Source of the DNA: Porphyromonadaceae bacterium UBA7176
GTDB taxonomy: Bacteria > Bacteroidota > Bacteroidia > Bacteroidales > Muribaculaceae
NCBI GenBank assembly: GCA_002491245.1
Contig: DKVO01000020.1
Location: 16,222 to 80,221, forward strand
DNA length: 64,000 nucleotides
Reading direction: 5' to 3'
In this document: piece after piece, positions 25,733 to 36,227 of the stretch
Position numbering within the stretch: the first letter of the stretch is position 1
Layout: each line of letters starts with the position of its first letter
Position numbers and translations under genes: made by a program
The notes under the pieces: model-generated
Database searches by the model: none
The model's input: the letters and a program-made list of their open reading frames with translations, nothing else
Told to the model about the DNA's origin: nothing

Positions 25733-26263
25733 TTATTGCAGGCCTAATGAAGCCAATATCTCAAGGGCTTCGCGTCCCGACATCTGATGTCTGTCGGCCA
25801 GGCGTCCGGCAAAATTATGTGCAATATCGGCCACTCCGTGGTGGCGGAACAAGCGGTCGGCATAGCTCCGGCATTCTTCAAAGATACTGTCGGCCTCGTC
25901 TCCGTCCATATCGAGATGCACTGAGGCATCATGACGCAGGGCATCGCGTAGGGCATCGAGCTCGGCCGGACGTACCGACATGTGAGCTAACAGATAGCGC
26001 CGGCATGTTATATTGGCCAAGGCGAGCGAGGCGGTGAGGCGCAGTTCGCGCAGGGTCTGCTCCCATACGACTTTGGCCGACATGCGCGGATTGCAGCGCA
26101 CGCCATAGTCGTGGCTCATTATCAGATGCTCTCCGGCCGGCGCATCGAGGTCGATACCGGCGAAGAAGTCTTCCCCGTCGAGGGCGACGAGGGTTATAGC
26201 CATGCCTGCGACTCCGTAAGCTTTGTCGCGGCTGTCGGTATAGTGGAGTGTAGAAGGTGTCAT
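25733..26263 (-). CDS. Conserved hypothetical protein between porZ and panB
   Basis: Not recognised. A 176-residue soluble protein without signal peptide or membrane segment. The N-terminal third looks beta-rich ([21 protein letters not shown], then [18 protein letters not shown]), and the rest is helical, rich in Leu, Arg, Asp and His. It begins 4 bp after the porZ stop and is followed by panB 29 bp later, so it is translated from the same message. Nothing in the sequence ties it to secretion or to pantothenate. Confidence 0.7.
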   Translation of the reverse strand: MTPSTLHYTDSRDKAYGVAGMAITLVALDGEDFFAGIDLDAPAGEHLIMSHDYGVRCNPRMSAKVVWEQTLRELRLTASLALANITCRRYLLAHMSVRPAELDALRDALRHDASVHLDMDGDEADSIFEECRSYADRLFRHHGVADIAHNFAGRLADRHQMSGREALEILASLGLQ

Positions 26264-26267
26264 AACA

Positions 26268-28709
26268 TCAATTTATAACCAAAATCTTGGCGACAGCACC
26301 TTTTGAGGCACCATCGTTACTCTGCGAGGCGAACACGAAGTAAACGCCCGACTTGACACGTCGGCCGGCCGGGTCGCAACCGTCCCATGATACCATGCCG
26401 CCTTCGCTCCGTCCCTGATAAAAGACGTTGCCGGCGGCGTCGGCGATCTTAACCAATGAATTGTCCATCAGTCCGGCCACTGTTATCCACCCGGTGTACT
26501 CGGGGCGGACGGGATTGGGATAGGCATATACCCCTGAATAATCGTCGGCCGCCGGCGACGAGTCGCTGTCGTAGCACACAAGACCGTTTGAAGTGCCCAT
26601 GTATACCTTGTTGCTGTTCGGGTCGCATATTATCGCTCCTACTTCGTCTGACGGCAGGGGTGAGTTCTCGGTTGTATAATGGGCTATTATCTCGGTGCCG
26701 TCGGCGCTGACGAGATATGCCCCGGAATTGGTACCGAACCATTTGCGGTTGGATGCATCGACGGCGATAGTATAGACCACATGAGTGTCGAGAAGGTAAT
26801 CGCCAAGACCAGTGCCGTCGTTTCGGGCCACGACAGGACGGCGCACGGTAAGGTTGGGTTTAAGGCCATCGGCAGGATTGTCGATAACCACCACACCGAT
26901 ATGCATTCCGATCCACACTTTTCCGTCGTGGTCCTCGACAGCACATCCGAAATGCCGGGGAGTCACAGCCTTGCCGGTCTGGTCGATGAGCTGTCCATGC
27001 TTCACTGCCACAATCTTATCGTCGCTGAAGTCGAGGGGCGTGTTGTTGTGAGACTGGAAATACAGAGTCGGTTCCCAACCACCATCAGTGAATATATTGA
27101 CAGGTGTTTTCTTGCAGTTGGTGATAAAGAGGTCGCGTTTTGTGACACAGCCGGAAACGGGCATGGCCAGCCAGTCGTCCTTTGTCACGTTGAGTATGTC
27201 GCGGCGTTTGGCTGCCGGCAATACCATGAAGTAGTTGTTTCCGCCGGTCTCGTCGTCGACAATCGGCTTCGCCCACAGGTTGCCATAGGGGTCGATATGT
27301 ATAAAACCTATGCCGTCGCTCCAACCGGTGTTGTAATTGCTGTTCGACGGGTTTATATGCTTGTAGCACTGGCCATCTTTTATCACAAATAAACCGCCCA
27401 ACCAGTTTGCGAGGTAATAGATGCCGGGGTCGTCGGGGTCGACAGCTATGCCGACATTACCGCATACCATCCCTTTGGTGTTGTTTACCCTCTGAAGATA
27501 GGTGAAATCTTTATGGCAAGTCGGATCAGGTATGACTTCGGAAGGCATGACATCGGAGATATGTCCGTCTTCTATCATCGACGTTTTAGATACGGCATTA
27601 TAATTGTCGAAATCGCAGAAGGGGTAGATGAAAGAATATGTGAAGTTGGACACATACAATCTGCTTGCGTCGGCACTCCACTGCATCTTCATCGGTATTT
27701 CGGTCGTAATAGCTTCGGGATTGAAGGGCTGCATGAGCATCAACGGTGTATCGGACGAGAGGTCGAACCGGGACACGCCTTCGCCGGTCACAGCCCATAC
27801 TGAGGCAAGGTCGTTGAAAAAGACACGGGCCGAGGCATAACCCTCGGGCATACGGACCTTTTCGGAGGTTCCGTCGGGAGCAAATACACTTATCTCGCCT
27901 CCGGCTACGCTATAGACTCCGGAAGAACATACACCCAGCTCGGCGGCGGCTCCACCGATAGTCGCCAGGACTGATCCAACTTCCGTCTTGGCAGCGAAGT
28001 CGTATACCCGTTTGTGCACCTTGCTGTCGCCGGCGATGGTGTAAAGTATCGTTTTATCGTCGAGTTTTTCTATACTGGTGCCTTTGATGTTGCCTATCGC
28101 CGAGAATTGATCAAGGCTGACAATCTTTTGCCCGAGAGGTGCAAAGTAGACTTCCGATCCACCGACAATAATCATGAGGTTATCGCCCATGACAAACACT
28201 TTGTTCACCGGACGGTTATATATGCCCGACTCGACCACAAGGTGTCGTTCGCCATCGTATACGACCAGGCCGAACTCTGTTCCGATATAAATGCGGTCGC
28301 CGGCAAATGCCACCGACAAAATACCACAGGCAGAGGTGATACCGGCATCTTTGATCTCCGACATATTGACAGTCTTGCCATTATCGTAAAGGAGGTCGAT
28401 ATTACCATTGGCATAGGCAGTAAGCAGGTACTTCCGGTCTTTGTTATATGCTATAAATTCTACCGGGTCGACATCTGAGAGCCTGTTGGACGAGTTGTAG
28501 GAGTAGCATTCGTTGTCGTCGTCGGAGAGGGAGAACAACGAAGGCGACGACAGCATATACGTTCGTTCGGGAGTCTCGATAATCTGCGAGAAGCTATCGC
28601 CAACAGAAGGGTATACTGTCCACCGTCCTACTTTCTGCTGGGCCGACATTTCTGTGGCTCCAACAAGCAGGACCAAGGACAGGAGGAGAAAAAGAGTTCT
28701 TTTTATCAT
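26268..28709 (-). CDS. porZ: PorZ-like T9SS surface protein
   Basis: In Porphyromonas, PorZ is a surface component of the T9SS attachment complex that delivers A-LPS to the sortase PorU. This 813-residue protein has the same plan: signal peptide (1-24), two beta-propeller-like domains (YIGTEFGLVVYDG, then WFGTNSGAYLVSADG and VYMGTSNGLVCYDSDS) and a C-terminal T9SS-type domain (AYPNPVRPEYTGWITV to VKSGVYFVFAS and VAKILVIN). A generic two-component-regulator-propeller protein is the alternative, but length and order fit PorZ. It is co-directional with rdgB (17 bp) and the downstream unknown gene (4 bp). Confidence 0.8.
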   Translation of the reverse strand: MIKRTLFLLLSLVLLVGATEMSAQQKVGRWTVYPSVGDSFSQIIETPERTYMLSSPSLFSLSDDDNECYSYNSSNRLSDVDPVEFIAYNKDRKYLLTAYANGNIDLLYDNGKTVNMSEIKDAGITSACGILSVAFAGDRIYIGTEFGLVVYDGERHLVVESGIYNRPVNKVFVMGDNLMIIVGGSEVYFAPLGQKIVSLDQFSAIGNIKGTSIEKLDDKTILYTIAGDSKVHKRVYDFAAKTEVGSVLATIGGAAAELGVCSSGVYSVAGGEISVFAPDGTSEKVRMPEGYASARVFFNDLASVWAVTGEGVSRFDLSSDTPLMLMQPFNPEAITTEIPMKMQWSADASRLYVSNFTYSFIYPFCDFDNYNAVSKTSMIEDGHISDVMPSEVIPDPTCHKDFTYLQRVNNTKGMVCGNVGIAVDPDDPGIYYLANWLGGLFVIKDGQCYKHINPSNSNYNTGWSDGIGFIHIDPYGNLWAKPIVDDETGGNNYFMVLPAAKRRDILNVTKDDWLAMPVSGCVTKRDLFITNCKKTPVNIFTDGGWEPTLYFQSHNNTPLDFSDDKIVAVKHGQLIDQTGKAVTPRHFGCAVEDHDGKVWIGMHIGVVVIDNPADGLKPNLTVRRPVVARNDGTGLGDYLLDTHVVYTIAVDASNRKWFGTNSGAYLVSADGTEIIAHYTTENSPLPSDEVGAIICDPNSNKVYMGTSNGLVCYDSDSSPAADDYSGVYAYPNPVRPEYTGWITVAGLMDNSLVKIADAAGNVFYQGRSEGGMVSWDGCDPAGRRVKSGVYFVFASQSNDGASKGAVAKILVIN

Positions 28710-28726
28710 AGATCAATAATATCGTA

Positions 28727-29314
28727 TTAGGACTGGCGGAACAGATAACGGCACAGCTCCCTTACGGCCCTGCCGCGGTGGCTCACTGCATCTTTCTCGC
28801 CGGCATCGGCCTCGCCGAAAGTCTTGCTCCACCCATCGGGCACGAAAAGGGGATCGTAGCCGAAACCTGCCGAACCCCGGGGAGCGTCGATTATACGCCC
28901 CTCTACCGAGCCGTGGAAAAACATGGGCTCGCAGTCCTTCCGGACCAAAGCTATGGCCGTGCGGAAACGGGCCGAACGGTTGTCGACACCATCGAGCTTC
29001 TCGAGCAAGAGCGCATTGTTTGCCGCATCGTCGTGACCGGCACCGGCAAAACGTGCGCTGTGTATGCCCGGAGCGCCTCCGAGTGCATCGACCTCAAGGC
29101 CTGAGTCATCGGCTATGCAGTCGAATCCGTAGCGGTCGAGTACCCAACGGGCCTTTGCCAAAGCATTGCCTTCAAAACTGTCGGCATCTTCGGGTATATC
29201 GTCGTGACAACCGATGTCGGCAAGACCGACGACCTTAAAACGACCGGCAAGCATACGCCGGAGTTCTCCGAGCTTATGGGCATTGTTTGTAGCGAAGACA
29301 ATCTGTTTCATCAT
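28727..29314 (-). CDS. rdgB: XTP/dITP diphosphatase (RdgB/HAM1)
   Basis: House-cleaning enzyme that hydrolyses dITP, XTP and related purine nucleotides before they enter DNA. At 195 residues it is standard length. Family motifs: FATNNAHKLGELR at the N-terminus, DADSFEGNALAKAR, the catalytic ADDSGLEVDALGGAPGIHSAR, GFGYDPLF and the C-terminal SHRGRA. The start could be either of two adjacent ATGs (29314 or 29311). It lies between leuS (46 bp upstream) and porZ. Confidence 0.96.
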   Translation of the reverse strand: MMKQIVFATNNAHKLGELRRMLAGRFKVVGLADIGCHDDIPEDADSFEGNALAKARWVLDRYGFDCIADDSGLEVDALGGAPGIHSARFAGAGHDDAANNALLLEKLDGVDNRSARFRTAIALVRKDCEPMFFHGSVEGRIIDAPRGSAGFGYDPLFVPDGWSKTFGEADAGEKDAVSHRGRAVRELCRYLFRQS

Positions 29315-29360
29315 GTACTTATAGTATATGGTTAACGCGCTGCTGCCCTTATTATTGCCA

Positions 29361-32135
29361 TCAGCCTACAACGATATTCACAATCTTGCCGGGCACGACG
29401 ATAACCTTGCGCACCGTCTTGCCTTCGAGCCACTTGGCGGCGGCAGGGTCGGCCATCGCAGCGGCCTCAATATCGGCGTTGGAAGTCCCGGCGGCAACGG
29501 TGATGTTGAACCTCGGTTTACCATTGAACGATACACCCATCGTGACCGTATTCTCCTTCAGATACTCTTCGTTGTATTCGGGCCATGAGGCATTGAATAT
29601 GGATGTATCGCTGCCTATAGCCTTATGCCACAGCTCTTCGCTCACATGGGGTGCAAACGGAGCAAGGAGGAGCAACAACTGGCTCAAAACCTGACGCGAG
29701 CGGCATTTCTGCGATGCAAGCTCATTGACACATATCATGAAAGCTGCAACAGAAGTGTTGAACGAGAACGCCTCGATATCGGCCGTTACCTTCTTGATAA
29801 GCTTGTGGAGGCTCTTGAGGTTTTCGGGAGTCGGTTCGCTGTCGTCGACAAGGCATTCGTCTCCGCGCCAATAGAGGCTCCATAGTTTCTTTATGAAACG
29901 GAACACACCGTCGATGCCATTGGTATCCCAAGGTTTGCTCTGCTCAATCGGGCCGAGGAACATCTCGTAGAGACGAAGTGTATCGGCACCGTAACGCTCC
30001 ACGATATCGTCGGGATTGACAACATTGTGTTTCGATTTCGACATCTTCTCGATAGCCCATCCGCACACATATTTGCCGTTGTCCTCGGTTATGAATTCTG
30101 CGTCGGCAAACTCGGGCCGCCATTTGCGGAAAGCCTCGGTGTCGAGCACATCGTTCTTGACCATGTTTATGTCTACAAGCAGCGGAGTGGTGTCGTAGTT
30201 GTCCTTGAGGCCGAGCGACACAAAAGTGTTGGTATCCTTGATGCGGTAAACGAAGTTCGACCGTCCCTGTATCATACCCTGATTGATAAGCTTGCGGAAA
30301 GGCTCGTCCTCACAGATATACCCGTAGTCGTAGAGGAATTTATCCCAGAAGCGGCTATATATCAAGTGGCCCGTCGCATGTTCGCTACCACCGACATAGA
30401 GGTCGACATTGCGCCAGTAGGCATTCGCTTCTTCCGACACAAGAGCTTCGTCGTTGTGCGGATCCATATACCGCAGATAATAGGCCGATGAGCCTGCGAA
30501 ACCGGGCATGGTATTGAGTTCGAGAGGATAGCCCTCGGGGGTCTTCCAGTTCTTCGCGCGGCCCAGAGGAGGCTCGCCGGTCTCGGTGGGCAGATATTTA
30601 TCTACTTCCGGGAGCTCGAGGGGCAGATTTTCGTATGCCTTGGCTATACCGTCGACATAGCATACCGGAATAGGCTCGCCCCAGTAGCGCTGACGGCTGA
30701 AGATAGCGTCGCGCAGACGGTAATTAACTTTCACACGGCCAATCCCGGCTTCTTCGATATATTTTTTAGCAGCCTTTATAGCATCCTTGACATCGAGGCC
30801 ATTGAGGTCGAGACCAGGGCCTGCGCTGTTGATCATTTTACCTTCTTTAGCGTCGAACGAGGCCTCGCTCACGTCGGCACCTTCGATAAGAGGAATTATC
30901 GGCAGGTCGAAATGACGGGCGAAAGCATAGTCGCGGCTGTCGTGGGCCGGCACAGCCATGATGGCACCGGTACCATAGCCGGCAAGCACATAGTCGCTGA
31001 TCCACACGGGCACTTTCTTGCCTGAGAGCGGATTTATGGCATAACTGCCCGAGAATACGCCTGTAACCCGACGGTCGATCATACGCTCGCGCTCTGTGCG
31101 GTGGCGGATAGAAGCGAGATATTCGTCTACGGCGCTGCGTTGTTCCTCAGTGGTGAGCACATCGACAAGCTTGCTCTCCGGAGCGAGCACCATAAAGGTA
31201 ACGCCGAACACTGTGTCGGGACGCGTGGTAAAGATCTCGAGGTCGAGTTCGGGACGGCCGTCGACCTTAAAGTGCATCTCCGCACCCTCGCTGCGGCCTA
31301 TCCAGTTGCGCTGAGTTTCTTTTATTGAGTCGCTCCAGTCTATCTTTTCGAGACCATCGAGCAGACGCTGGCTATATGCCGACACTCGCAAGAACCACTG
31401 CCACATCTTCTTCTGCTCCACCGGATGACCTCCGCGCTCACTCACGCCATCGACAACTTCATCGTTGGCGAGCACAGTGCCGAGGGCCGGGCACCAGTTC
31501 ACTACGCTATAGCCGAGGTAGGCAAGACGGTAGTTCATCAGAGTGTCGGCTTTCTCTTTGTCGGTCATGGCGGCCCAATCGGAAGCTGTAAACGACAGTT
31601 CCTTGGTGCAGGCGGCATCTACGCCCTCTGTACCTGAGGCTGCGAAATGCTTCTCGAGCTCTTCGATGGGCATTGCCCGGTCGAGTTTTCGGTCGTAGTA
31701 CGAGCCGAACATCTTGATGAACGCCCACTGCGTCCACTTGTAGTAACCGGGATCGCATGTACGTATCTGTCGGCTCCAGTCGAACGACATGCCTATGTTC
31801 TCAAGCTGCTCGATATAACGGGCTATGTTCTTGGTCGTTGTCACCTCAGGGTGCTGGCCGGTCTGTATGGCATATTGCTCGGCAGGTAAGCCGTATGCGT
31901 CAAAGCCCATAGGATGAAGCACATTGAAGCCGCACAAGCGCTTGTATCGCGAATATATGTCGCTCGATATATACCCTAAGGGATGACCGACATGAAGGCC
32001 GGCACCTGAAGGATAAGGGAACATGTCGAGTACATAAAATTTAGGACGGGTCTTGTCGATGTCGACACGGTAAAGATCAATTTCTTTCCAGTACTGCCGC
32101 ACCCGCGGCTCTATCTCTTTGTGATTGTATTCCAT
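29361..32135 (-). CDS. leuS: Leucyl-tRNA synthetase
   Basis: Charges tRNA-Leu. The class Ia synthetase has 924 residues with the HIGH motif as HVGH near residue 47 ([15 protein letters not shown]) and [13 protein letters not shown] near residue 696. It has a CP1 editing domain in between (with the T-rich editing motif in [18 protein letters not shown]) and a C-terminal anticodon-binding region. It starts one base after the nadA stop region, so the two are tightly linked. Confidence 0.97.
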   Translation of the reverse strand: MEYNHKEIEPRVRQYWKEIDLYRVDIDKTRPKFYVLDMFPYPSGAGLHVGHPLGYISSDIYSRYKRLCGFNVLHPMGFDAYGLPAEQYAIQTGQHPEVTTTKNIARYIEQLENIGMSFDWSRQIRTCDPGYYKWTQWAFIKMFGSYYDRKLDRAMPIEELEKHFAASGTEGVDAACTKELSFTASDWAAMTDKEKADTLMNYRLAYLGYSVVNWCPALGTVLANDEVVDGVSERGGHPVEQKKMWQWFLRVSAYSQRLLDGLEKIDWSDSIKETQRNWIGRSEGAEMHFKVDGRPELDLEIFTTRPDTVFGVTFMVLAPESKLVDVLTTEEQRSAVDEYLASIRHRTERERMIDRRVTGVFSGSYAINPLSGKKVPVWISDYVLAGYGTGAIMAVPAHDSRDYAFARHFDLPIIPLIEGADVSEASFDAKEGKMINSAGPGLDLNGLDVKDAIKAAKKYIEEAGIGRVKVNYRLRDAIFSRQRYWGEPIPVCYVDGIAKAYENLPLELPEVDKYLPTETGEPPLGRAKNWKTPEGYPLELNTMPGFAGSSAYYLRYMDPHNDEALVSEEANAYWRNVDLYVGGSEHATGHLIYSRFWDKFLYDYGYICEDEPFRKLINQGMIQGRSNFVYRIKDTNTFVSLGLKDNYDTTPLLVDINMVKNDVLDTEAFRKWRPEFADAEFITEDNGKYVCGWAIEKMSKSKHNVVNPDDIVERYGADTLRLYEMFLGPIEQSKPWDTNGIDGVFRFIKKLWSLYWRGDECLVDDSEPTPENLKSLHKLIKKVTADIEAFSFNTSVAAFMICVNELASQKCRSRQVLSQLLLLLAPFAPHVSEELWHKAIGSDTSIFNASWPEYNEEYLKENTVTMGVSFNGKPRFNITVAAGTSNADIEAAAMADPAAAKWLEGKTVRKVIVVPGKIVNIVVG

Positions 32136-32136
32136 A

Positions 32137-33102
32137 TTATTTGCTGAGCAGAAGCATTCTTTCTATCGGTTTGATGGCTTTGGCCGCCAGTTCAGGATCG
32201 ACCTTGACCTCGTTGGTTTCATCGCGCAGGCAGTCGCGCAACTTCTCGAGGGTATTGAGTTTCATGTAATTGCAGTCGTTGCAACCACAGGTGCTGTCGG
32301 TCGGAGGAGCCGGTATGAATATCTTGTGAGGCGCACCCTTGCGCATCTGGTGCAGGATACCGCTCTCGGTTGCGACAATAAATGTATCGCTGTCGCTGTC
32401 GAGGGCATACTTGAGGAGCACTGCAGTAGAGCCCACTTTATCGGCCATCAACACCACCGGACGCTTGCACTCCGGGTGGACAAGGACCGGAGCCCCGGGA
32501 TATTTTTCCTTCAACGCCGCTATCGACTCGGCAGAGAAGCGTTCGTGGACATGGCAGGCACCATCCCAAAGCAACATGTCGCGGCCGGTGACGGAATTGA
32601 TGTAGGCGCCAAGATTGCGATCAGGACCGAATATGAGTTTGGCATCGGGGGCGAAAGAATCCACGATTTTACGGGCATTGCCCGATGTCACCAACACATC
32701 GCTCAACGCCTTGACTTCGACAGATGTGTTGACATATGATATCACAGTATATCCCGGATGAGCCTTTATGAAAGCCTCAAATTCGTCGGCCGGACAACTG
32801 TCGGCCAGCGAGCATCCGGCGGCGGCATCGGGCACAAGTACCTTCTTGTCCGGGCACAGCACCTTTACAGTGTCGGCCATAAAATTCACGCCACACATCA
32901 CCACAATATCGGCGTCGCGTGCCGTATCGGCAGCTTTCTGAGCCAGAGCAAGGGAGTCGCCGACATGATCGGCAATATCCTGCAATACACCGTCTACATA
33001 ATAGTGGGCGAGGATTACTGCTTTCTTATCTTTTTTAAGTTGCAAAATTTCATCGACAAGAGCCTTGTTACCGGCAGCATTGTCGCATCCGCTACATTTC
33101 AT
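32137..33102 (-). CDS. nadA: Quinolinate synthase A
   Basis: 4Fe-4S enzyme that condenses iminoaspartate with dihydroxyacetone phosphate in de novo NAD synthesis. Core motifs: [61 protein letters not shown] and the C-terminal [17 protein letters not shown], providing the cluster Cys ligands. I start at ATG 33102 because a perfect promoter ends at 33121, making the in-frame ATG at 33123 untranscribed; ATG 33108 is also possible. nadB and nadC are not in the window. leuS follows immediately. Confidence 0.95.
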   Translation of the reverse strand: MKCSGCDNAAGNKALVDEILQLKKDKKAVILAHYYVDGVLQDIADHVGDSLALAQKAADTARDADIVVMCGVNFMADTVKVLCPDKKVLVPDAAAGCSLADSCPADEFEAFIKAHPGYTVISYVNTSVEVKALSDVLVTSGNARKIVDSFAPDAKLIFGPDRNLGAYINSVTGRDMLLWDGACHVHERFSAESIAALKEKYPGAPVLVHPECKRPVVLMADKVGSTAVLLKYALDSDSDTFIVATESGILHQMRKGAPHKIFIPAPPTDSTCGCNDCNYMKLNTLEKLRDCLRDETNEVKVDPELAAKAIKPIERMLLLSK

Positions 33103-33120
33103 ATGCATATATTTATGGCG

Positions 33121-33152
33121 CAAAAATACGCAATTTTTCTGAACGGGGCAAA
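33121..33152 (-). promoter_or_regulatory. Dedicated promoter of nadA-leuS
   Basis: On the minus strand: TTTG (33149-33152), 20 bases, TATTTTTG (33121-33128), a full consensus match, lying in the 60-bp gap after the phosphatase gene. Confidence 0.85.
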
Positions 33153-33163
33153 CTGCCGCACCG

Positions 33164-33820
33164 TCAAGGCTTTTCTATCAGGTCGATAATCTGCGACGGG
33201 GTCGATATGATATGGTCGGCATATGCCTGCTGAAGTTCGACGATGGGCCGGAAACCCCATGTGACGCCACACGATTCTACACATGCACGACGGGCAGTCT
33301 CCATATCCACACCCGAATCGCCAACATACAGTACTTCTGCCTTGGGTGTAGGGCACATCGACAGAGCCTTGAACACAATCGACGGGTCGGGCTTGCGAGG
33401 CACTCCGTCGATATTGCCAAGGACGGCCCTGAAATTGGCTTCCGGGAAATAGTTGGCGATGATCTTTGTAACGGCCTGTTCGTATTTGTTCGACGTCACC
33501 GCGAGGTTTATGCCCCTTGCCGTCAGGTCGGCCAGCAAATCGGCAATACCGGGATAAGGAGCTGTTGCGTCGCAGCAATGCTCGTCGTAGTACTCTTTGA
33601 AATGCGCCAACGCATCGTTTATGTTCTTCTCCGTACGCTGATCGTCGGGAAGCGCACGTTCGATGAGCTTTTTCACACCGTTACCCACCATGTTTGGATA
33701 GACCCATAGCCCATGCTGAGGAAAACCCATGACACGCATCGCATGATTGGTGGCGGCGGCGAGATCGTCGATAGTATTCAGGAGAGTGCCGTCGAGGTCG
33801 AATATGACATAACTTTTCAA
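33164..33820 (-). CDS. gph: HAD hydrolase, phosphoglycolate phosphatase type
   Basis: A 218-residue HAD-superfamily phosphatase. Motif I is FDLDGTLLNT at residues 5-14 with the nucleophile and acid Asp. A helical cap (with NMVGNGVKKLIERALP, a phosphoglycolate-phosphatase-like stretch) follows, then motif II (AVTSNK), motif III Lys (RKPDPSIV) and motif IV (VGDSGVDMETARRA). Phosphoglycolate is the likely substrate by similarity, but HAD specificity is hard to read. It is 36 bp downstream of the TamL gene. Confidence 0.85.
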   Translation of the reverse strand: MKSYVIFDLDGTLLNTIDDLAAATNHAMRVMGFPQHGLWVYPNMVGNGVKKLIERALPDDQRTEKNINDALAHFKEYYDEHCCDATAPYPGIADLLADLTARGINLAVTSNKYEQAVTKIIANYFPEANFRAVLGNIDGVPRKPDPSIVFKALSMCPTPKAEVLYVGDSGVDMETARRACVESCGVTWGFRPIVELQQAYADHIISTPSQIIDLIEKP

Positions 33821-33856
33821 GGCTGTATGATGTTTGATGTTTGAAATCTGCCGCTG

Positions 33857-36223
33857 TCAGAACGGATAACCGACAGCGAAGTGGAAATTGGCGTCGCGGC
33901 TCCACCGCGGATGGATTATCGGCCACCGCTCCTGGTTCATCGCCGGATTGTAGGCTTTGAAACCGAGGTCGAGACGAAGGAGGAAGTAAGTGAAGTCCAT
34001 GCGCAATCCGAGGCCATAGGCCGCCGCTATCTGTTTATAGAATTTATCAAAACGGAATTCGCCGCCGGGCTGGTTGGGATACTTCTTGATGGTCCATATA
34101 TTGCCGGCGTCGACAAACAATGCACCCTCGAGGACCCAGAACAGTTTTGCACGGTACTCCACACTGAGGTCGAGCCTGATGTCGCCGCACTGGTTGATGA
34201 AGTCGGTCACCGAGTTACGGGCATCGTAAGCACCAGGGCCAAGCGTACGCACACCCCAACCCCTCACGCCGTTGGCGCCTCCGGCATAAAATCGCTTCTC
34301 GAACGGCACCATCGACGAGTTTCCATAAGGATAAGCTATACCCACGCCTCCATGCATAGCCAACGAATTACGGCTGTTGAAGTTACGGGCATAAGTAAAA
34401 TCGGCCTCGCCTTTGACATACTGGGCATACTGTATGCCGAAGATTTTATATACTCCCGACGATTTTTTCTGACCCACAAGGTTTGATATGCCATAGAGCA
34501 GATTGCCGGCCATCTCTACCGACAGACGCAGGCTCGTGACATACGGCTGTACAGCGAGGGCGTTGACTGTCGCCGAAGGCAGACGCCTGTTAGTGCGCGA
34601 ATATGTATATCCCATGCGCATGATGAAGTGGTCTTCATAGCTGTAGCGCAACAATGGGTTGGTAGGCGCTATCTCGTCGATGAAGTTTATTGTCGAGCGA
34701 GGCAGGCGCACATAGTTTATATCGATAAGGTCGTAGGTCTGGCGACGAAGGTAGCCGGCACGCTGGTGCTGCCACTTCCATTTCCACGCTGTGCCAAGGA
34801 TGATACGCGTATACTCGGGACGTTCCTGATAGTTGGCTGAGAAAGTGAATTCGGTGGATGCCAGACGACGCTGCTTGAACGATTTCGACAGGAACGGACA
34901 CTCGAAGCGAGGCAAAGTGACCCCGACTTCGCCGGCAAATTCGGTATAGCGGTTATTTATCAGCCCATCTAAATTACCCGACAGGCTTTCGTACGAGCCC
35001 CTCAGTTTTGCAGTAAGCATTTCAGAGCCGTGGGCAAGGTTGCGGTGCTGGTAAGTGAGTCCGAGGCCGAAGCCGAGGTCTCCCTCGGAGTTTGTACCCT
35101 CAAGTTCTACCGAAGCCGACATCTTCTTATTACGGGCCAGATACACAGTGGCATCGAGAAGGCCGTTATCTCCATCCGAGCCGGCCGGAGTCATGTCGAT
35201 ATTTATGTAACGCACAATTCCGAGACGACCCAACGCTTCATAAGTACGCTCCACATCTGCCGCGCTGTAAGGCTTCCCGGCCTCGATATAGCACATCTCG
35301 TCGAGCACCTTGGGCCTGATATAACGGTCGGGGCCATAGATAAAGCGGACACCATTGTACATCAAGGTATCTCGCTCGCTACCACCTATAGTATCCGACA
35401 AGCCGGCCAGCACGAAGGTCACACTGTTCACCTTATAGCTGTGGTGACTGCGTGAGCTGAGGCCAAGGCTATCGGCAAGCGAGGCAAGAGCCGTATGACC
35501 GCCGGGCTTTTCGGCTGGGGTGTGAAGATTGAGCGTCAGACCGACAAGTTTGCTGCCGGCAACGGTATCGGCAGTATAATTGATATATTCGCGGTTGAAG
35601 TCATAGTATCCGGCATTTCGCAGCAGACGTGTGATGCGTCCACGTTCTTCGTCGAGAGCATTGCGGTCGAGGAGCATACCGGGGCGCACACCCGACGACG
35701 CAGTGTCGGCAAGCACGATGCGTCTCACTGCATTGTCGGTGATGTTGTAGCCCATGACAGCGATGCGGTGAGGTTCGCCGGCAACGATGCGGTAACGCAC
35801 ATCGATACGCTTCTTGCCCGGCCGGCTTACGGTATCGGCCTCGACCTTGGCATCGAGATAGCCGCTGTTGACCAGCGCAAGCTGCAACTGACGGCACGAA
35901 GCGGCGGTGAGTGTGGAATCATAGATTACCGGAGCCTGCCCGACACGACGCAGCCACCGGTTGTACCATTTGGTGCTGTCGCGTCCGGAAAGGCTGTAGG
36001 TCGCAAGCTGCAGTTTCGCAAAGCCGAGAACCTTGTGGTTTGGTGTCTGTCGGAGAAAGTTGTAAAGCTCGGTCTCGCTCACATCATTGCGGTCGGTGAC
36101 ATCCACAGTCACCCGGTCGAGAAGATACTGCCCGTCGGGGACATGCTTGGTAGTGCTGCACGCACAGAGCGCCACCATGACGACAGCAGCGGCAAAACCG
36201 GTCCACAGGCGATAGAGACGCAT
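33857..36223 (-). CDS. tamL: TamL-type outer-membrane lipoprotein of the BamA/TamA family
   Basis: Outer-membrane assembly factor. At 788 residues it begins with a lipoprotein signal (MRLYRLWTGFAAAV, then VALCAC, lipidated Cys 22), followed by POTRA-like repeats (for example YLLDRVTVDVTDRNDVSE and VNSGYLDAKVEADT) and a C-terminal barrel (from about 400) with GGANGVRGWGVRTLGP, resembling the family's substrate-interacting motif, and a final FHFAVGYPF. Bacteroidetes TamL is the lipidated counterpart of TamA and is usually paired with tamB, which is not adjacent here. I start at 36223: the in-frame ATG at 36271 would overlap the kinase gene. Confidence 0.83.
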   Translation of the reverse strand: MRLYRLWTGFAAAVVMVALCACSTTKHVPDGQYLLDRVTVDVTDRNDVSETELYNFLRQTPNHKVLGFAKLQLATYSLSGRDSTKWYNRWLRRVGQAPVIYDSTLTAASCRQLQLALVNSGYLDAKVEADTVSRPGKKRIDVRYRIVAGEPHRIAVMGYNITDNAVRRIVLADTASSGVRPGMLLDRNALDEERGRITRLLRNAGYYDFNREYINYTADTVAGSKLVGLTLNLHTPAEKPGGHTALASLADSLGLSSRSHHSYKVNSVTFVLAGLSDTIGGSERDTLMYNGVRFIYGPDRYIRPKVLDEMCYIEAGKPYSAADVERTYEALGRLGIVRYINIDMTPAGSDGDNGLLDATVYLARNKKMSASVELEGTNSEGDLGFGLGLTYQHRNLAHGSEMLTAKLRGSYESLSGNLDGLINNRYTEFAGEVGVTLPRFECPFLSKSFKQRRLASTEFTFSANYQERPEYTRIILGTAWKWKWQHQRAGYLRRQTYDLIDINYVRLPRSTINFIDEIAPTNPLLRYSYEDHFIMRMGYTYSRTNRRLPSATVNALAVQPYVTSLRLSVEMAGNLLYGISNLVGQKKSSGVYKIFGIQYAQYVKGEADFTYARNFNSRNSLAMHGGVGIAYPYGNSSMVPFEKRFYAGGANGVRGWGVRTLGPGAYDARNSVTDFINQCGDIRLDLSVEYRAKLFWVLEGALFVDAGNIWTIKKYPNQPGGEFRFDKFYKQIAAAYGLGLRMDFTYFLLRLDLGFKAYNPAMNQERWPIIHPRWSRDANFHFAVGYPF

Positions 36224-36227
36224 GGGT

